DNA of 64,000 bases, from assembly GCA_030765065.1 (NCBI GenBank), contig CM060984.1:103583488-103647487 (forward strand), in the 5' to 3' direction. This DNA is from Deroplatys truncata (taxonomy: Eukaryota > Arthropoda > Insecta > Mantodea > Mantidae). Every line of letters starts with the position of its first letter. The stretch's first letter is position 1. Below, in pieces: positions 1 to 11,837 of the stretch. The notes beneath the pieces are model-generated. The model was not told the DNA's origin. It ran no database searches and worked only from the letters and a program-made list of their open reading frames with translations. Both the position numbers and the translations under genes were made by a program.

Positions 1-2498
1 GCCAGAATGTGCTAGAGCTTGATGGAACGTGCTTATGAGTTCATTCTCCATGTTCTTAGGTATATATGTCTTCCATTTCTGTATTTCGCTGCCATGTAGT
101 TTATATAACACGCCCCCCTTTAACCCTATATTTCCCTTGATATTTTCATCTATTTCTGGGGCCTTTTTTATTAATTTATTTAACTTCTCATCTCGTCGCT
201 GCTGGTCCCCTATTCCTTTTAATTCTTTTATCAATCCTTTACTCAAGGGTATTTCAATACTCATTAATGTTACTTCATTTTTAGGGCGTTCTATTCTCTC
301 CGGTATTTCACTGTTGTTATGTAACCTAGACAGCAAATCGCTAAAAACATTTGTTTTTCCTGGAATGTGTTTCACCTCAACATCATACGAAAGAATCTCA
401 TGGATGTACCTAGATAATTTAGTACTCGTAAGCCGACAACGTTTCATAAATGAAAGACTCACATGATCTGTGTATATAATAACCTTCTGTAGATATATAT
501 ATGATCTAAATTTCTGTGGGGCGTAATACACAGCACAGATCTCTAATTCGGTGACCGAAGCATTTTTCTCTATTTGACTTAAACCTCTTGAAGCGGTACT
601 TATCACGTGCAGTTGATTTTCCTCATCTGATTGGGCTAGGACACACCCATATCCGTGACCTGAAGCATCCACGTAAATTACATATGGTAGGTTGTCCTTG
701 GGTCTCTCTAGTAGAATTGATTTTGCAAATAGTTCTTTTATCTTTTCAAAAGCTTTCTGGTGTACCTCGTCCCATTTCCATCGCACTTTCTTTTTAAGTA
801 ATTCGCGCAAAGGTGCTATTTCTGCGGCGTACCTCAAGATAAATTTGCTTTGATAATTTAGCACTCCAAGAAACGACCTAACCTGCTTAACACTCTTGGG
901 CGCTGGTATTCTTCTCACAGCCGCTACTCTTTCTTCGTTTGGCTTTATTCCTCTATCATTAATTACATAACCTAGAAATTCCACCTCACGGATGCAAAAT
1001 TTGGATTTATTAATGTTCACCGTCATACCGTTTTCTCTCAGCTTTCTAAGCACATAATCCACATGTTGAATATGCTCATCAAAATTTTCATCAACTATTA
1101 GAAAATCGTCGATATATTGGATCAAAAATTCGTCGGCTGAGTCGCCAAATATTTTATCGATGGCTCTTAATAGTCCACTACATGACGTAAGCATACCAAA
1201 AGGCATTCTCAAAAATTCGAACTGTTTCCCAAAAAATAAAAAAGAAGTATACTTTCTAACATCCTCGTGAAGCTCAATCTGCCAGTATGACGCAGTTAAA
1301 TCAATAGTGGAGAAATACTTGCCTTTGGTTATTTTTGACAGCAATTTTTCTACACTTTCGCTCCGAAATCTGTCTGGTTGAGTATGTTTATTTATCTTTC
1401 GACCATCTATCGTCATCCTAAGTTCGCCATTGCGTTTCGTCACCCAACATAATGGACTGCTGTATGGAGAATTTGACCTTTGTATTATTCGGTCTCTCAA
1501 CATTTTATCGATCACTTGTTTGGCTCTCTCCCTTAATGCAATCGGAATATCCCGATACTTGTGTGTGAAGGGTGCAATATCTTGTACCTTAAAACTGTGT
1601 TTGTATGCTTTGCACTTGCCTGGGACGTCCGAAAATACCGCTTTGTTTTCTTGTAACATTCGCCTTAATAGATGCCTTTGTGTCTCTGTGAGGTTCTCGG
1701 CAAGGGTCACTTTCTCCTCTACTGCTTCTACCTGGCTGCCGGTATCTTGGAATTCTTTATTTTGGGCGTAACCATAATCTTTCTCATTGTGCTCCGTATA
1801 CCCGTTGTAAAACCTGTCAGCGAACGCATGCATCTCATCGGTTTCTTCCCCTTGTACTATAGCAATTAATTTCTCACTCCTACCTGTTTGTACTAATTGT
1901 ACGAAAAATCTTTCTTCGGCGATATCTTCTTCTCCTTGGGTTTTGTTATAAGTATCCGGCTTCATGCCCTCTACAAAAGGGATTTCTAATGGTTTTCTGT
2001 TCTTCTCTATTTTCAAAATTTTATCAGCAAAATCAACCCTAGCTCTTAATTCAAACAAAACGTCACACCCAATCAAAATGTCACAAATCAAATTATTGAT
2101 TACCAGAAAAATAAACTCAAATTTTTCTTCTCCTATTTTCATGTTCAACATTACTTGCATTTTTATTCGGGTAACCTCTTTGTTAACTGCTACCCGGCAT
2201 ACCGTGTTCCTTATGGGTAATGTCATTAGCTTAATTCCTTTATTTACCAGGTTCTGATATAACCTCAGGCTGCATACACTCACATTGGCTCCAGAGTCTA
2301 TTAAAGCGTTATATTCTTCATCCAATAATACTACTTTTATGCTAGGGGAATCTGTCAGATTCTTTTCCGAGTGATTTTGAATAGTAGTTATCAGTTCTCC
2401 CAGTATAAAGTCATTTTTGAGCCCTGTTTCACATTTTCTGTTTATTTGAGAATTTTGCGCGCTTAGAATCCGCTCCGAGCTCTTGATTGGATCCTGTC
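1..2498 (-). CDS. pol: pol region (protease, RT, RNase H), partial at window edge
   Basis: Minus-strand translation shows a retropepsin-like motif (LIDSGANVSV) near 2287-2305, the reverse transcriptase catalytic box YIDD near 1099-1110 within LIQYIDDFLIV, the following LGYVI and LGVLNY palm/thumb motifs, and a Ty3-type RNase H start with VDASGHGYG near 650-690. This order is that of Ty3/gypsy pol. The frame lies downstream of gag and no separate start codon is evident, as expected for a polyprotein made by read-through or frameshifting, which the family is known to use. Many plus-strand frames between 29 and 2981 are antisense shadows of this region and of the gag tail. Integrase would lie beyond the left edge. 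Confidence 0.8.
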
Positions 2499-4583
2499 TT
2501 AGTTTTCCGGGTTATCGACACTATTTGGTGCTCCGCTAGTCTCTTTCACATTTCCCTCTCTCTGAATTTGCCTATAGTTTTCTCTGCTTCCTCTAAAATG
2601 TCCCCGGGAAGGTCTCTCTCTCCTTTCGTTTCTTTCTGGGTAATTTTCGTCATACCTCTCTCCTATATCGCTTTCCCCTCGGTCAGAAAAATAATGTTCC
2701 CTGGATCTGTTTTCATTGTTTCTGCCTCTCCTATAGTTAAAACGGCCCCTGTATCTTGGTCTGGTTTGTATAGCATTTATGTGATATTGGTTATCACCTT
2801 CCCTCCTGAAACGGTTATTTTGACAGTTTCTGTTCCCGGATTGAGGCACGTCGTTCCAGTATCTCTCTCTGGGGTTATAGTTCCCTCTCGCGTTTCCTCT
2901 CCAATTCGCATTCCTTGCATTATCTGGTATTGGTCGAACTGTATAGTTTTGTACGTGGTTCCTACTACTTGTCTCAAATGATGATACCAACTCAATCAAT
3001 TCGGGAATAGAATTTGGCTTCGCAATGAGTAGGTAATGGTGTATACGTTCTGGATAATGTGGTACAATCATATTAATGAAATCCCTCTCGCTTATGGGTG
3101 GCTCGATTAGTCTACTACTCTGTGCTTTAGTTAGCAAATAATCTACCATGCTTAGGTTTCCGCGTTCATCGTACTTGCCATTAACTAGGACAGATCTCAC
3201 CTGGTTCTGAGTATTAGTACTCCAATACTTATTCAAAAATGCCCTTCTGAAATATTCAAAATTATTATTATTCTCTCCCAAAGTCAATCTTACCCATTGG
3301 AGAACCCTTTGACGTAAACCTTTACGAACGATTAACATCTTTAGCTCGTCCGGAATCTGCTTCAAACAGAAATACTCCTCAAGGTCATTTAGGTATTGTT
3401 TAGGATTATCAGCCGAATTTTCCTCGAAAGTAGGTACCCCTATCTCATTTAATAAATGGTAGTTTGCATTACTTGCAGGGTTAGATGTACATTGGTGCCC
3501 TGAATTGAAATTATATGGGTCGGCAGCTGGACTTTGGCCTCCATTTGCCTCCCTAAAAGTGGTGCTAGTTTCACTGGGTGAGCTATCATCACTCTGTCTC
3601 ACACTTATCCCTAGTCTACCAATAGAGCGTTTTAACTCCTTTACACAATTTTCATGCTCTTCCACCCTCTTCACAATTTCATGATGATTTGAGAGCTGTT
3701 CAGTCATTTTTGACGAAAGTTCATTCATCTTTCCCTGATCCTTTTCTAACACTATTCTAAATTCTTTGAACTCCCTTTGAATGTTAGATTCTAAGGTTCT
3801 TTGTTTTTTTTCTAAAGAAACATTTACAGCTCTTAAGTCATCATCCAATTGCTCCTTTATGGCTAAGCTGGTAACACTTAATTCTGTTTCTACATCCTTC
3901 CTTAATTTTTCTACATCGTTTCTTAGACATAGTTGTCCTGCCTGAATTTCTTGCACTACCTTCCCTTGCTGACTGAATTTGGAGTCCAATTGACTTTGTA
4001 ATCGGGTGACCTGTTGACCTAAATATTCCCTCATCTCCTGAGCTAATTCCCCTCTCATCTTCCTGTTTTCCTCTCTGACATATTCACCTATCTGTATACT
4101 CTGCTCATTTAATTTCCCTTCTAAATTTTTACTTTGTTCACTCAAATTTCTTTTTGACTCCTTACTCAGCTCATTTAATTTCCCTTCTAAATTTTTACTT
4201 TGTTCACTCAAATTTCTTTTTGACTCCTTACTCTGCTCATTTAATTTTCCCTCTAAATTCTTACTTTGTTCACTTAATTTTTCTAAGTTTTTACTTTGCT
4301 CAGCTAATTTCCCCTCTATCTTTGCGCTCAATTGTTGGAGGAATATCATCAGCTGGTTCTGACCTGCGTCAATGACCTGCTCAATCGGTGATTGACTTTC
4401 CAGCCTCACTTCTACCTCTGCTGCACCCATATTTTCCCCATCTGTTGTTATGCTGACAATAGCCTCCCCATTCAGTTCTTCCAAATCTTCCCTTGACCTA
4501 CTCATGGTTCCGTTAGCAAGTTCTACCTCCCTAGTAATGACTTTACCCCCTCTCAATAACATGTGTTCACAAAACTGAGTCAC
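2499..4583 (-). CDS. gag: Gag-like structural protein of element G1 (694 aa)
   Basis: Residues about 70-330 are a long, charged, glutamine-rich coiled coil. It includes near-identical short repeats built on EQSKNLEGKLNEQSKESKRN around residues 95-165. A capsid-like retrotransposon gag domain follows at about 375-540: a Y-x-N-DLEEYF-type helix, then FRRAFLNKYW, then MVDYL. The C-terminal 140 residues are rich in Arg, Asn and Gly, with RG and RR clusters and no CCHC zinc knuckle, so RNA binding probably uses the basic RG tail. The capsid part is recognisably similar to the gag of element G2 (shared motifs FLxKYW, HxPxxIxHxL and AxPxxxxEAIEL-like). The first ATG follows a leader of about 250 bp behind the primer-binding site, which supports the start. 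Confidence 0.85.
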   Translation of the reverse strand: MTQFCEHMLLRGGKVITREVELANGTMSRSREDLEELNGEAIVSITTDGENMGAAEVEVRLESQSPIEQVIDAGQNQLMIFLQQLSAKIEGKLAEQSKNLEKLSEQSKNLEGKLNEQSKESKRNLSEQSKNLEGKLNELSKESKRNLSEQSKNLEGKLNEQSIQIGEYVREENRKMRGELAQEMREYLGQQVTRLQSQLDSKFSQQGKVVQEIQAGQLCLRNDVEKLRKDVETELSVTSLAIKEQLDDDLRAVNVSLEKKQRTLESNIQREFKEFRIVLEKDQGKMNELSSKMTEQLSNHHEIVKRVEEHENCVKELKRSIGRLGISVRQSDDSSPSETSTTFREANGGQSPAADPYNFNSGHQCTSNPASNANYHLLNEIGVPTFEENSADNPKQYLNDLEEYFCLKQIPDELKMLIVRKGLRQRVLQWVRLTLGENNNNFEYFRRAFLNKYWSTNTQNQVRSVLVNGKYDERGNLSMVDYLLTKAQSSRLIEPPISERDFINMIVPHYPERIHHYLLIAKPNSIPELIELVSSFETSSRNHVQNYTVRPIPDNARNANWRGNARGNYNPRERYWNDVPQSGNRNCQNNRFRREGDNQYHINAIQTRPRYRGRFNYRRGRNNENRSREHYFSDRGESDIGERYDENYPERNERRERPSRGHFRGSRENYRQIQREGNVKETSGAPNSVDNPEN

Positions 4584-4829
4584 TACTCTGCATGCCTTTT
4601 TGTTTGTTTTTGAATAAATGTTCTAACCTGTATTTTTTTCAATGTTAACTGATGCGTTCCGGGTTCGAATCCTGGTGAAGTTCTAGAAGCGATGTTCTCA
4701 GCTGTTTTGTTGTCCCACGTAGGTAGACTAGAAGTTCGCGTTGTAAGTTTGTTCTGCTGTGCCCCTTTCCTCTGAAGATTCTTGTCTGTTCGTTGTTTCC
4801 TAGTCCTCCATTTGTGTCGTTCTTCCCTT

Positions 4830-4851
4830 CGAGCTCCACGTTATGGCGCCA
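4830..4851 (-). promoter_or_regulatory. Primer-binding site of G1, tRNA-Lys(CUU)-like
   Basis: The minus strand reads TGGCGCCATAACGTGGAGCT from the LTR edge. It is a slightly diverged version of the complement of the 3' end of arthropod tRNA-Lys(CUU), which is seen without mismatch in G2. It lies three bases inside the putative LTR edge at 4855, the normal place for a minus-strand primer site. Confidence 0.75.
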
Positions 4852-4854
4852 GTT

Positions 4855-5700
4855 TGCGGCGATCACCTCCTCATCCGTGCTGTTAGGCTTACCTTGATGC
4901 TTCTCCCGTTGCTTCCAGAAGTTCTCAGTGGGTTGGTTCTCTTCAATTTATCCTCGGCTAGCCTCAGTAATTTTTCTTAAATTATATGGGAGCATGGACT
5001 TATCCTCGGTAAAGGAAAACGTAGATCTTGGGTGGTGATATAGGAAGACATAGACTTGCTTTGTTTATGAAAAGATGACACTGCCGTTTCTTTTTATTTA
5101 ATTAACACTCGTAGTATACAAAACTAGTATTGCCGCTGTAAAATACTGTCCACCGCTGTTAAACTATGGCGCGGATATGAGACGAAGTTTAAATATTCTT
5201 ATTGTCGCTTTAAGAGTAGCAGATCTTAGGTGTGTTGTTAGAACTATCTTGATTCCCTGTTTTGACGCGATATCTCACACATCCTGCAGCATCTCTCCCT
5301 GACCACACATGACATAAACTGCCCCGAATTTTCCCCAAACAGATCCATTTATAGTCTCAGGCTTCTGAGGCTGCTTCCTTTCCTATTGGTCCTTTTTTAG
5401 CGCGACTCGACGCGTCTAACTATTTCGAATAAACTTTCAGGGATCTCATTGGTCCAAGTTTTATATAAATCGCGGCTTTTCCTACATTTACCGTTAAGGT
5501 TGTCTTTCTCGCTCACTTGGTCACGGCGAATTATCAAATAATGGGACAAAGGCTCTACACCCTCGCTGTAGGAATAATAGCACTGCGACCGAAGAGAGGT
5601 AATAAAACTAGGTTTTCTGCCTTCGAAAGCACTATTCCTGTAGCTAAAACATTCCCTCGTGGACAGTATTTTAACATAGCGCTTAAATTATTTACATTAA
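4855..5700 (-). repeat. 5' LTR of G1 (right limit approximate)
   Basis: Starts (plus strand) with TG just beyond the primer site. On the sense (minus) strand a TATA-like ACTATAAATGG lies near 5346-5356. On the antisense (plus) strand there is CATTGG at about 5449, then TTTTATATAAATCGC near 5458, a stronger TATA match pointing the other way. The far end cannot be fixed without the partner LTR. Confidence 0.5.
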
Positions 5701-6535
5701 ACCATTTATAACTCTACTAATATTAGTAACCTAGATAGATACATAATGTTAAATCACCCTTCTTAAAATATACAAGCAGTATGAGAAAAAGATATTTACA
5801 TAGTACGATTTAACATCAATAAAAGTTAATTAATAACTTATCTGTAATTACAGTTCTTGGGCTCGGCCTAGAATTGCCGTTTCAGCATCTTACAAGTAAC
5901 AAACTATTATCTTCATACACTTTCCTGAAATAATTTGGAAATTATTCTCCAAATTCTGTATCTTATTTGGAAAAATAATTTTTTTCCAGAAAACAGCTGA
6001 TCACAGAACAAAACGCTATTATACATTTCGGTTTGTAATCTTTATGAACTACATATTAGAAGTGATGCAATAAGTTTTCTTACAGTCTGTATGCATCCTT
6101 CTTTGGGGAAAGAAGGATAGTGATGAATAGTTTCCTAAAGAGGTGCCAAAAACATATGGACAACGACGGTGGCCAGTTTCAGCAGTTCCTTTCATAAAGT
6201 TGGTAAGTAAAGCCTTTAAAAGTAGTTTTTAAAATGTTGTATGGTTTCATCCGCGCCTTTATATTATAGCGGCAGGCGGCAACGAGCGACGAGGATGCGG
6301 ACAGGAAAAACACCGCAGCCGGTTCATAGTTTTTTGGCTCGCCTTGTACAACTACATTTTCATCTAGCTCAGTTATCTCTTGGATGTATTATTAAGCATT
6401 AAGTACAGTGAATGAACATATTCATCAGCCTGGTAAATATTCAGTGCTTCACTAGCGAATTGCTTCATTTAAACACTTTTGAGTACGCAAGGGAAATAGA
6501 AGCAGCAAAGAGGCCTGTCCTATCTTAGTTTAGTT
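5701..6535. other. No gene recognised; AT-rich
   Basis: AT-rich sequence with a short GC-richer patch near 6265-6320. No repeat family of this window is recognised, and no frame longer than about 60 codons carries a familiar motif. Part of the left end may still belong to the G1 LTR. Confidence 0.6.
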
Positions 6536-6539
6536 TGAT

Positions 6540-7330
6540 AGGGGAGGAAAAATTTGCCCTTCACAGGATTTTTGTAGGACTATTGCGCATCTCCAATCTT
6601 GTTATCATTGATCCAGAAGTCTGATGTTCATGAACTGAATCAGGTTCTGGATCGTGATGGCTGACTGTCATCCAATTTTGGAAATTTGCTCCGAAAATAT
6701 GAGTTTGTTTAGAGAACAAGTGCTGGGCACTCGCAGAATAGATGGGCGGCTGTCTCATCTGCCTGTTGACACGTCCATCCTATGAAGGTGCCTTTTGAGG
6801 GCACAGAGTCCTACAAAATGACTCGTTGCCTTCAGAGCTTTTTCCTCGTGACCTGTAACTGCTGAATATCTGTATGAGAGCTTTAGAGATCTACAGAGGA
6901 GTTCCAGTTTTTCTCTGAGCAACCAGATAGCCAGCTAAAGCGGTGCTGATGGCAACCACAGTGTGGTTTATAAATAGACGAAATAAAATGTTGCTCAGTT
7001 TCGTTCTCGACAGCCTCACCTGTTCTTTCATTGTTCAGAATTCCCACATTCCCAGTGGGACTCACGGCATTCTAAAAGAAACTTGCACTTAACCAGGTGG
7101 TTATAGAGGGCTTTCAGACCTGCCTGACTATCGGAGAGCATAAAAAGCACCGTATTCCTACAGCGTCTTCTTATATTCTCCAAAGCACCAACTAAAATAG
7201 CAACAATCTCTGCCTGAAAGAATGTGTTATAGTCCTCCAAGCTAAATGAAACCTTGGTATCATTGCCATAGAGTCCAATCCTGTCCCAAATATGATTTTG
7301 GAAGTATCATCACTTTAATGCTGTGTCATA
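6540..7330 (-). mobile_element. LINE fragment with RNase H domain (I/R1-like), decayed
   Basis: Minus-strand pieces in different frames read, in order, an RNase H core (GTGLxLYGND, SLEDYNTFFQAEIVAILVG, LSDSQAGLKAL at about 7080-7300) and then the LINE C-terminal segment, including LKRHLHRMDVS and ADETAAHLF-like residues at about 6720-6830. RNase H downstream of the reverse transcriptase is characteristic of I, R1 and LOA-type LINEs. The reverse transcriptase itself is absent, so the copy is 5' truncated. Several frameshifts and stops separate the pieces (frames at 7028-7240 and 6883-7065 overlap), so it is dead. The same family occurs at 30835-32600 and, as a sliver, at 8469-8698. Confidence 0.75.
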
Positions 7331-7782
7331 TTAATTGGTTAAAGTTGCTTCCCTGGCCGCCTGGTGCGCTGCCTCGTTACAAGATTATCTCACGAGGTAG
7401 CGTACTGGTCGTTCAGTGAATTAATTGCTGACTGGCTTTGTCGTCTTCGGGAGTGAAACTGTTATTGACGAGGCTTCTATCCTTGGTTAACTGCATATTG
7501 GGGTTGGCTTGGCTCTTTTTCTTCTTTGTTTAAATGTAGCTCTGGCGCAAATAGTTTGGCTTCTGACCGTTCGAATATCTTTGTATCCGTTTGTGTAAAG
7601 CTTTTTGTAATTGTTTTCAAGCGGAGAATGGTTTACAGCAGTTAATATTGAAAATGTTACTTAATTCGATTTGAGTAATTTGGCATTTTAATGGGTTTGT
7701 TCTGGTGTGTGAATTCTTGGACGCGTCAAGCTGAAGTTTCTCGCACTCGTTGTTGAAGCTACAGTTAGCGTGTTCAGTGAAC
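7331..7782. other. No gene recognised
   Basis: Mixed-composition sequence between a LINE fragment and a solo LTR. Nothing here matches another repeat of the window, and no coding motif was seen. Confidence 0.6.
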
Positions 7783-7786
7783 AGTT

Positions 7787-8971
7787 TGTGGCAGTAATTT
7801 GTATCACAATAATGTAAATGCCAGAGTCATTGTAGTGTAAATAAGCATTATTGTATGACATTGATTCGAGATGTTTGTTAATTATATGCATAGTTAGGAA
7901 ATAAGTTTACACGACCTCATTGAAACTGACAATAAGAGCGGATAACAATGAGCGAGGGGGTGAGTTGAATATTAATTAGAAGAGACAAACAAATGACGTC
8001 AGATTGGCGCGCTTTTCTTAGAAATAGCCGGAATATTTTCCCTAGAGCATTTGTGTTCGTAATTTTGATTGGATATAAAAATAGACGCTAATGTTAGCGC
8101 GTTTTATTAACCAATTGCAGCTCGGTTATAATCTTTAGGCATATCGGGGTGTGGGAGTATAAAAAGCTAAAGTCAGAGGCAGATTTCGTCAGTCCAACAG
8201 AAGCATTCGCGTGTAATACGTCGATCAGTTAAACATAAGTATTCGTGAGTTATACGTCGCGTAGTTCAACGGAAGCATACATAAAGTACACGTTACGCAA
8301 TTCTACAGAATCTCTCGCGTCTTAAAGTTTGTTATAAATGTGAAACACGCGAATTAATAATTTGCAGTAAATAAGTGATTATAGTAATATTAGAAAATAT
8401 AACGGTTTCAATCCGGCGTGTATCACGAGTCAATATGTGAATTTAATTAATTGTGACGGTAATAAAAGGCCCAATCTAATATACTGATGGTTCTAGATCC
8501 AAATCGGGAACGGGGGCTGGGCTTTACGGTAATGGTACCAAGATTTCTTATAGTCTTGGTACCTTAGCTACAGTTTTCCAGGCTGAGGTTTATGCAATCC
8601 TAGCCAGTGTCATGGAAAGCATTAAAAGGAGATATAAGAATAAGGTACCAGTGCTTGGGCATAAAACCCACCCCTTCTCAAACTAGAACTAGAACTAAAC
8701 GGTAATAAAAGTGTAAAAACAAATTCTTTTATCAGTGTTATCTTTGAGTAACAAATTCTTTCCGTTTACACACCTTGTTTAAGAGATTTGCTCGACCGAG
8801 AAATAATAGCTAGCCGGAGGACAATGAACCCAACATTCAAAGTAGTAATACAATAACAGGCTCCCAGCAAAAGATAACACGAAGTGACCGCGACAAATTG
8901 GCTTCCATACGTGGTGCAGATAAAAATGAACCACCTTTCAACTACCAACCACCAACAAATATACCACTTCA
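7787..8971 (+). repeat. Solo LTR (family L1), carrying a later insert
   Basis: Begins TGTGGCAGTA, ends CCACTTCA, and is flanked by the 4-bp direct repeat AGTT (7783-7786 and 8972-8975), so it is a solo LTR of a retrovirus-like or Ty3-type element. The plus orientation has TATA (GAGTATAAAAAGC near 8156) and a polyadenylation signal (GGTAATAAAAG near 8458). About 45-bp imperfect repeats built on CGCGTAGTTCAAC lie at 8205-8325. Without the insert at 8469-8698 the LTR is about 0.94 kb. The closest relative is the inverted copy at 28371-29192. No internal region remains, the usual result of LTR-LTR recombination. Divergence between the two copies looks well above 10 percent, so it is old. Confidence 0.8.
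8469..8698 (+). mobile_element. Retro-insert containing a LINE RNase H fragment, 13-bp target duplication
   Basis: Splits the solo LTR. The direct repeat ACGGTAATAAAAG lies on both sides (8456-8468 and 8699-8711). It reads on the plus strand as an RNase H start (TDGSRSKSGTGAGLYGNG, then SLGTLATVFQAEVYAIL) and then switches to a short non-coding tail ending in repeated ACTAGA units. An RNase H start joined directly to a 3' tail implies an internally deleted LINE, a template switch, or a SINE-like chimera. The target duplication length suits target-primed reverse transcription. Confidence 0.75.
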
Positions 8972-8975
8972 AGTT

Positions 8976-9699
8976 TAAATCAGACTTTGTGCATTATTAT
9001 CTTGTCATTATGTGCTGAGAAAGTTTCGAATAATTTTAATAAGATGTTTATAAAATATATGTACACATATCCTTACTGCTTGAGTTTGTTGGGACATTTC
9101 GCCTACCTGGTTGTACGCGTAGTTATAGCGCTCTTATAGGTTGGCGGAAACAAGGTACTTCCTATTACTAGTAATGCTTTATTTACGCCGCATGTTAATA
9201 TCGCCGAAGATGACTGCAAGAGAAACTGTACTTAGATGGTATTATGGATACAGTCATGTTAAGATATTGCGGGCATGTTTTTGTTCGGTGCTAAATTTCA
9301 GTAGTTTCCTAATTAGTGCAATGTCTCCCAGTTTTAACATAACTAGAAACCCTGTTTTGTAGTGAAATAAAATGGCTTGCAGCGGTAAATATAAAATACT
9401 CCACAGTAGTCATTAATTCTCATCTTACAAGCCATTTCCCACTTAAAATATCAAAACTTCCTATTCTAATTTTAATTCCAATTGCTGATTGCTGTATTGT
9501 GAATATAAAATCTATTTATTTAAATATTTAAACTCAGGATTAATTCATATTTATCATTTAAATTGATACAAACTGATTAAAAAATACATCTCTATACGTA
9601 ATCCCCCTTAATATTATTCTTGCTATGCCACTGGTAGTGGTGCTTTTACATATGGTTAAAAGGGGCTCAGGTAAGTACTTAAAATTCCATTTTTCCACT
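8976..9699. other. No gene recognised; AT-rich
   Basis: AT-rich stretch. The longest frame is 73 codons (9141-9362) without recognisable features. Confidence 0.6.
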
Positions 9700-10347
9700 C
9701 AATGGCGAGAAATAACTAAATGTCGAAAGGGCTGTAAAAGAATGACAAAGTATGGAACAATTCAAACCATTAATAACGGATACCTCGGAAATGGATAACG
9801 CCACAAAAAAGTAATTTGCAATATATTGTGGCTTTTAAAGAGACCTCTATTTTTGTGTAGTACGATTTCGTCTATCGCCTAACTTTACCAGTTATCAACA
9901 TTATACAAAATTCCTTCCGAGCGAAGAGGTCTTCACAGGCTATTCCCAGAAAATGCAAGAACATACATTTTAATTGCTGCGTAAATATTTTTAATATATG
10001 GCCTTTTAATTAAAATTGTTAAAGGCATGTTTTACAAAATCTAAAATTTTGAAAAATGTATCACATAAAGAGTAGTTTGTGGCCGGGAGATTTTTTTGAA
10101 AATCTTTGTTTCGCATCTTTGGAAGGTACTGAACTTAAATACCAAGTTTGTATTTATATGACTTTTCGTTTTTGAATTATGTTCTTCACAGACACACACA
10201 TACGCACACACACGAGCTTGTTTTAACAATTTTTTATTCAGGGATTCTCAAAACATGTATTTACAGTGAAATTGTGATATAGAAATTTTAGGTGGAATAG
10301 AGTACTTCCCTTCCTAATATGTACGTGGTAGAGAAAGTAAAAAGCAG
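9700..10347 (-). mobile_element. H-family dispersed element, copy 1
   Basis: The right end carries the family end GTGGTAGAGAAAGTAAAAA. Moving left come the conserved stretch with CACACACA, then the region resembling ACTTTTCGTTTTTGA, and the internal GCGTAAATATTTTTAATATATGG block. The left (far) end with ACACATCAGA is missing or too diverged. It belongs to the subgroup also seen at 36555-37235 and 49490-50300. Confidence 0.7.
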
Positions 10348-10880
10348 GGGCGGACAAAATAATGGTAAAATTAGACATTAGGCATGGAGAGTGTCGAATT
10401 TATGAAAAAGCGGTTTGTTGAATAACAATATCTCTTTACCCCATGCAACATGTAAATGATAGAAGGAAGGAAGTATAGCACCAACGGGATACAGATTTGA
10501 GAGCACTGAATGCATTTTCAAAATCTGAATATACCTAAGTTATCGCATACCACTACTGCAGATTTTGCTTGTGTAGATTCATTTCTTAGGTATATGTTTT
10601 TTATCAGTATAACCGGACTTTTATTTCCACAAAATCCCTTCTACATTATTTGACTAACACCAGAAAAAAATTCTAAATATGTGCGCCAGGGGTATTTCGT
10701 TTACTTCTGAAAATGACAGGTTTTCTGATGGGAACGGCGAAAGAATATCATGTGTTTAAAATGATCACACTTGATGTGTTTGATTTCTAATAATGAACTT
10801 GACATTCTATGTTTATTGATAAATCAAGTTCGAATATTTAAAAAATGCTGGTTTTATACTACCATCGTAGATTGCTGTAG
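10348..10880. other. No gene recognised
   Basis: Nothing recognised between an H element and a solo LTR. Confidence 0.6.
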
Positions 10881-10884
10881 CATT

Positions 10885-11833
10885 TGAAGTAGGTAGTATC
10901 TTTACGTTATTTTACCACGCTTTGGGCGTCAATTTGCAGATGTTATATTGTTGTAGGAGTTGTATTATATTTCAACTGTTGGAGAACCGAACTTTAAATT
11001 CGTTGCAACCACACGTATAGTACCCGCTTTCCGGTAGCCTTCGCCCTAAGTTTAAAAATATTAACTTTGTAATTTTGACTGTTTCTTTAAATACTATGTA
11101 TTTATGTTTGCCTCAGCTACGTCAGAATATATTTTAGACTTGAATGTCTTAGCAGGGTTGTGGTGCGACTTAAGAATGTAGGCTTACACAGATTATAATT
11201 TTACTTCACTCCTTTTTATTAATGTTTGACACGATTTAAATAACATTTCACTGATATAGAGCTGTGAGATTCTTTTATTAATTACTTGTACTTTTTAATA
11301 CGTAAACTTATTTTTCGTCTCACACGAATACGTATTAAATCGCTCGAGGATGTGTCTCGCGTCCGGTTAGGAACACTGTTTGCAGGCAACTGAATTGATT
11401 TCAACCGCCTAAACTTGTAAATTTCTGTATTTCAAATCTCTGATTGGTTAATCCTAATCCAATAGAATACCTTCATTTAACTAAAGCTTTTTCTGGTTGT
11501 TGATTGGTTATTTTTATAAACTGTCAGAAAAGTTACATTATTGCTTCCAAGAATCACAAGTAACATTTAAACTTTCTAATTCATTATTGCCTCAAGGTTA
11601 CCTCATTGTTAGCAACTTTTGACCTATTTCTCACAGCTCCTACATTATTAAATTACGTAATATATTCACATAACATTATTACACATGGATACAATAATAC
11701 AAGCATATGCAGTGACTGTTACATACATTTTACAAATTATTACATACACATATTGCTTCAAGGCGGGGTGTTATTGAATTTACATATTATATAATTAGAC
11801 TGAAATCATTTTAGTGTTTAAAACAGTGCCTCA
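10885..11833 (-). repeat. Solo LTR (family L2)
   Basis: On the minus strand it runs from TGAGGCACTG to CTACTTCA. The 4-bp direct repeat CATT flanks it exactly (10881-10884 and 11834-11837). Sense-strand signals are a TATA-like TTTATAAAAATAACC near 11512-11526 and AATTAATAAAAGAATC near 11277. It aligns end to end with the plus-strand copy at 51042-52065, with obvious but scattered differences. No internal region is left. Confidence 0.85.
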
Positions 11834-11837
11834 CATT

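Larger units (their letters stand above)
1..5700 (-). mobile_element. Ty3/gypsy-type LTR retrotransposon G1, left part outside window
   Basis: Order on the minus strand, right to left: LTR, primer-binding site, leader, gag, then protease, reverse transcriptase and RNase H running off the left edge. Integrase and the second LTR are not in view. Gag is open for 694 codons and the pol stretches I translated read open, so the visible part looks largely whole; I did not verify every codon. The right LTR edge is not resolved because its partner is missing, so 5700 is approximate. The gag capsid region and primer site resemble those of element G2 at 19449-25257, placing both in one lineage. Without the second LTR its age cannot be estimated. 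Confidence 0.85.

Noticed and set aside
29-2981. Several plus-strand frames of 65-164 codons
   Set aside because: They lie antisense to the pol and gag regions of G1, whose minus-strand translation carries the recognisable motifs.
8897-8919. Primer-binding-site-like TTGGCTTCCATACGTGG
   Set aside because: A similar motif recurs inside the solo LTR at 51042-52065, upstream of its true end, so it is LTR sequence and not a primer site.
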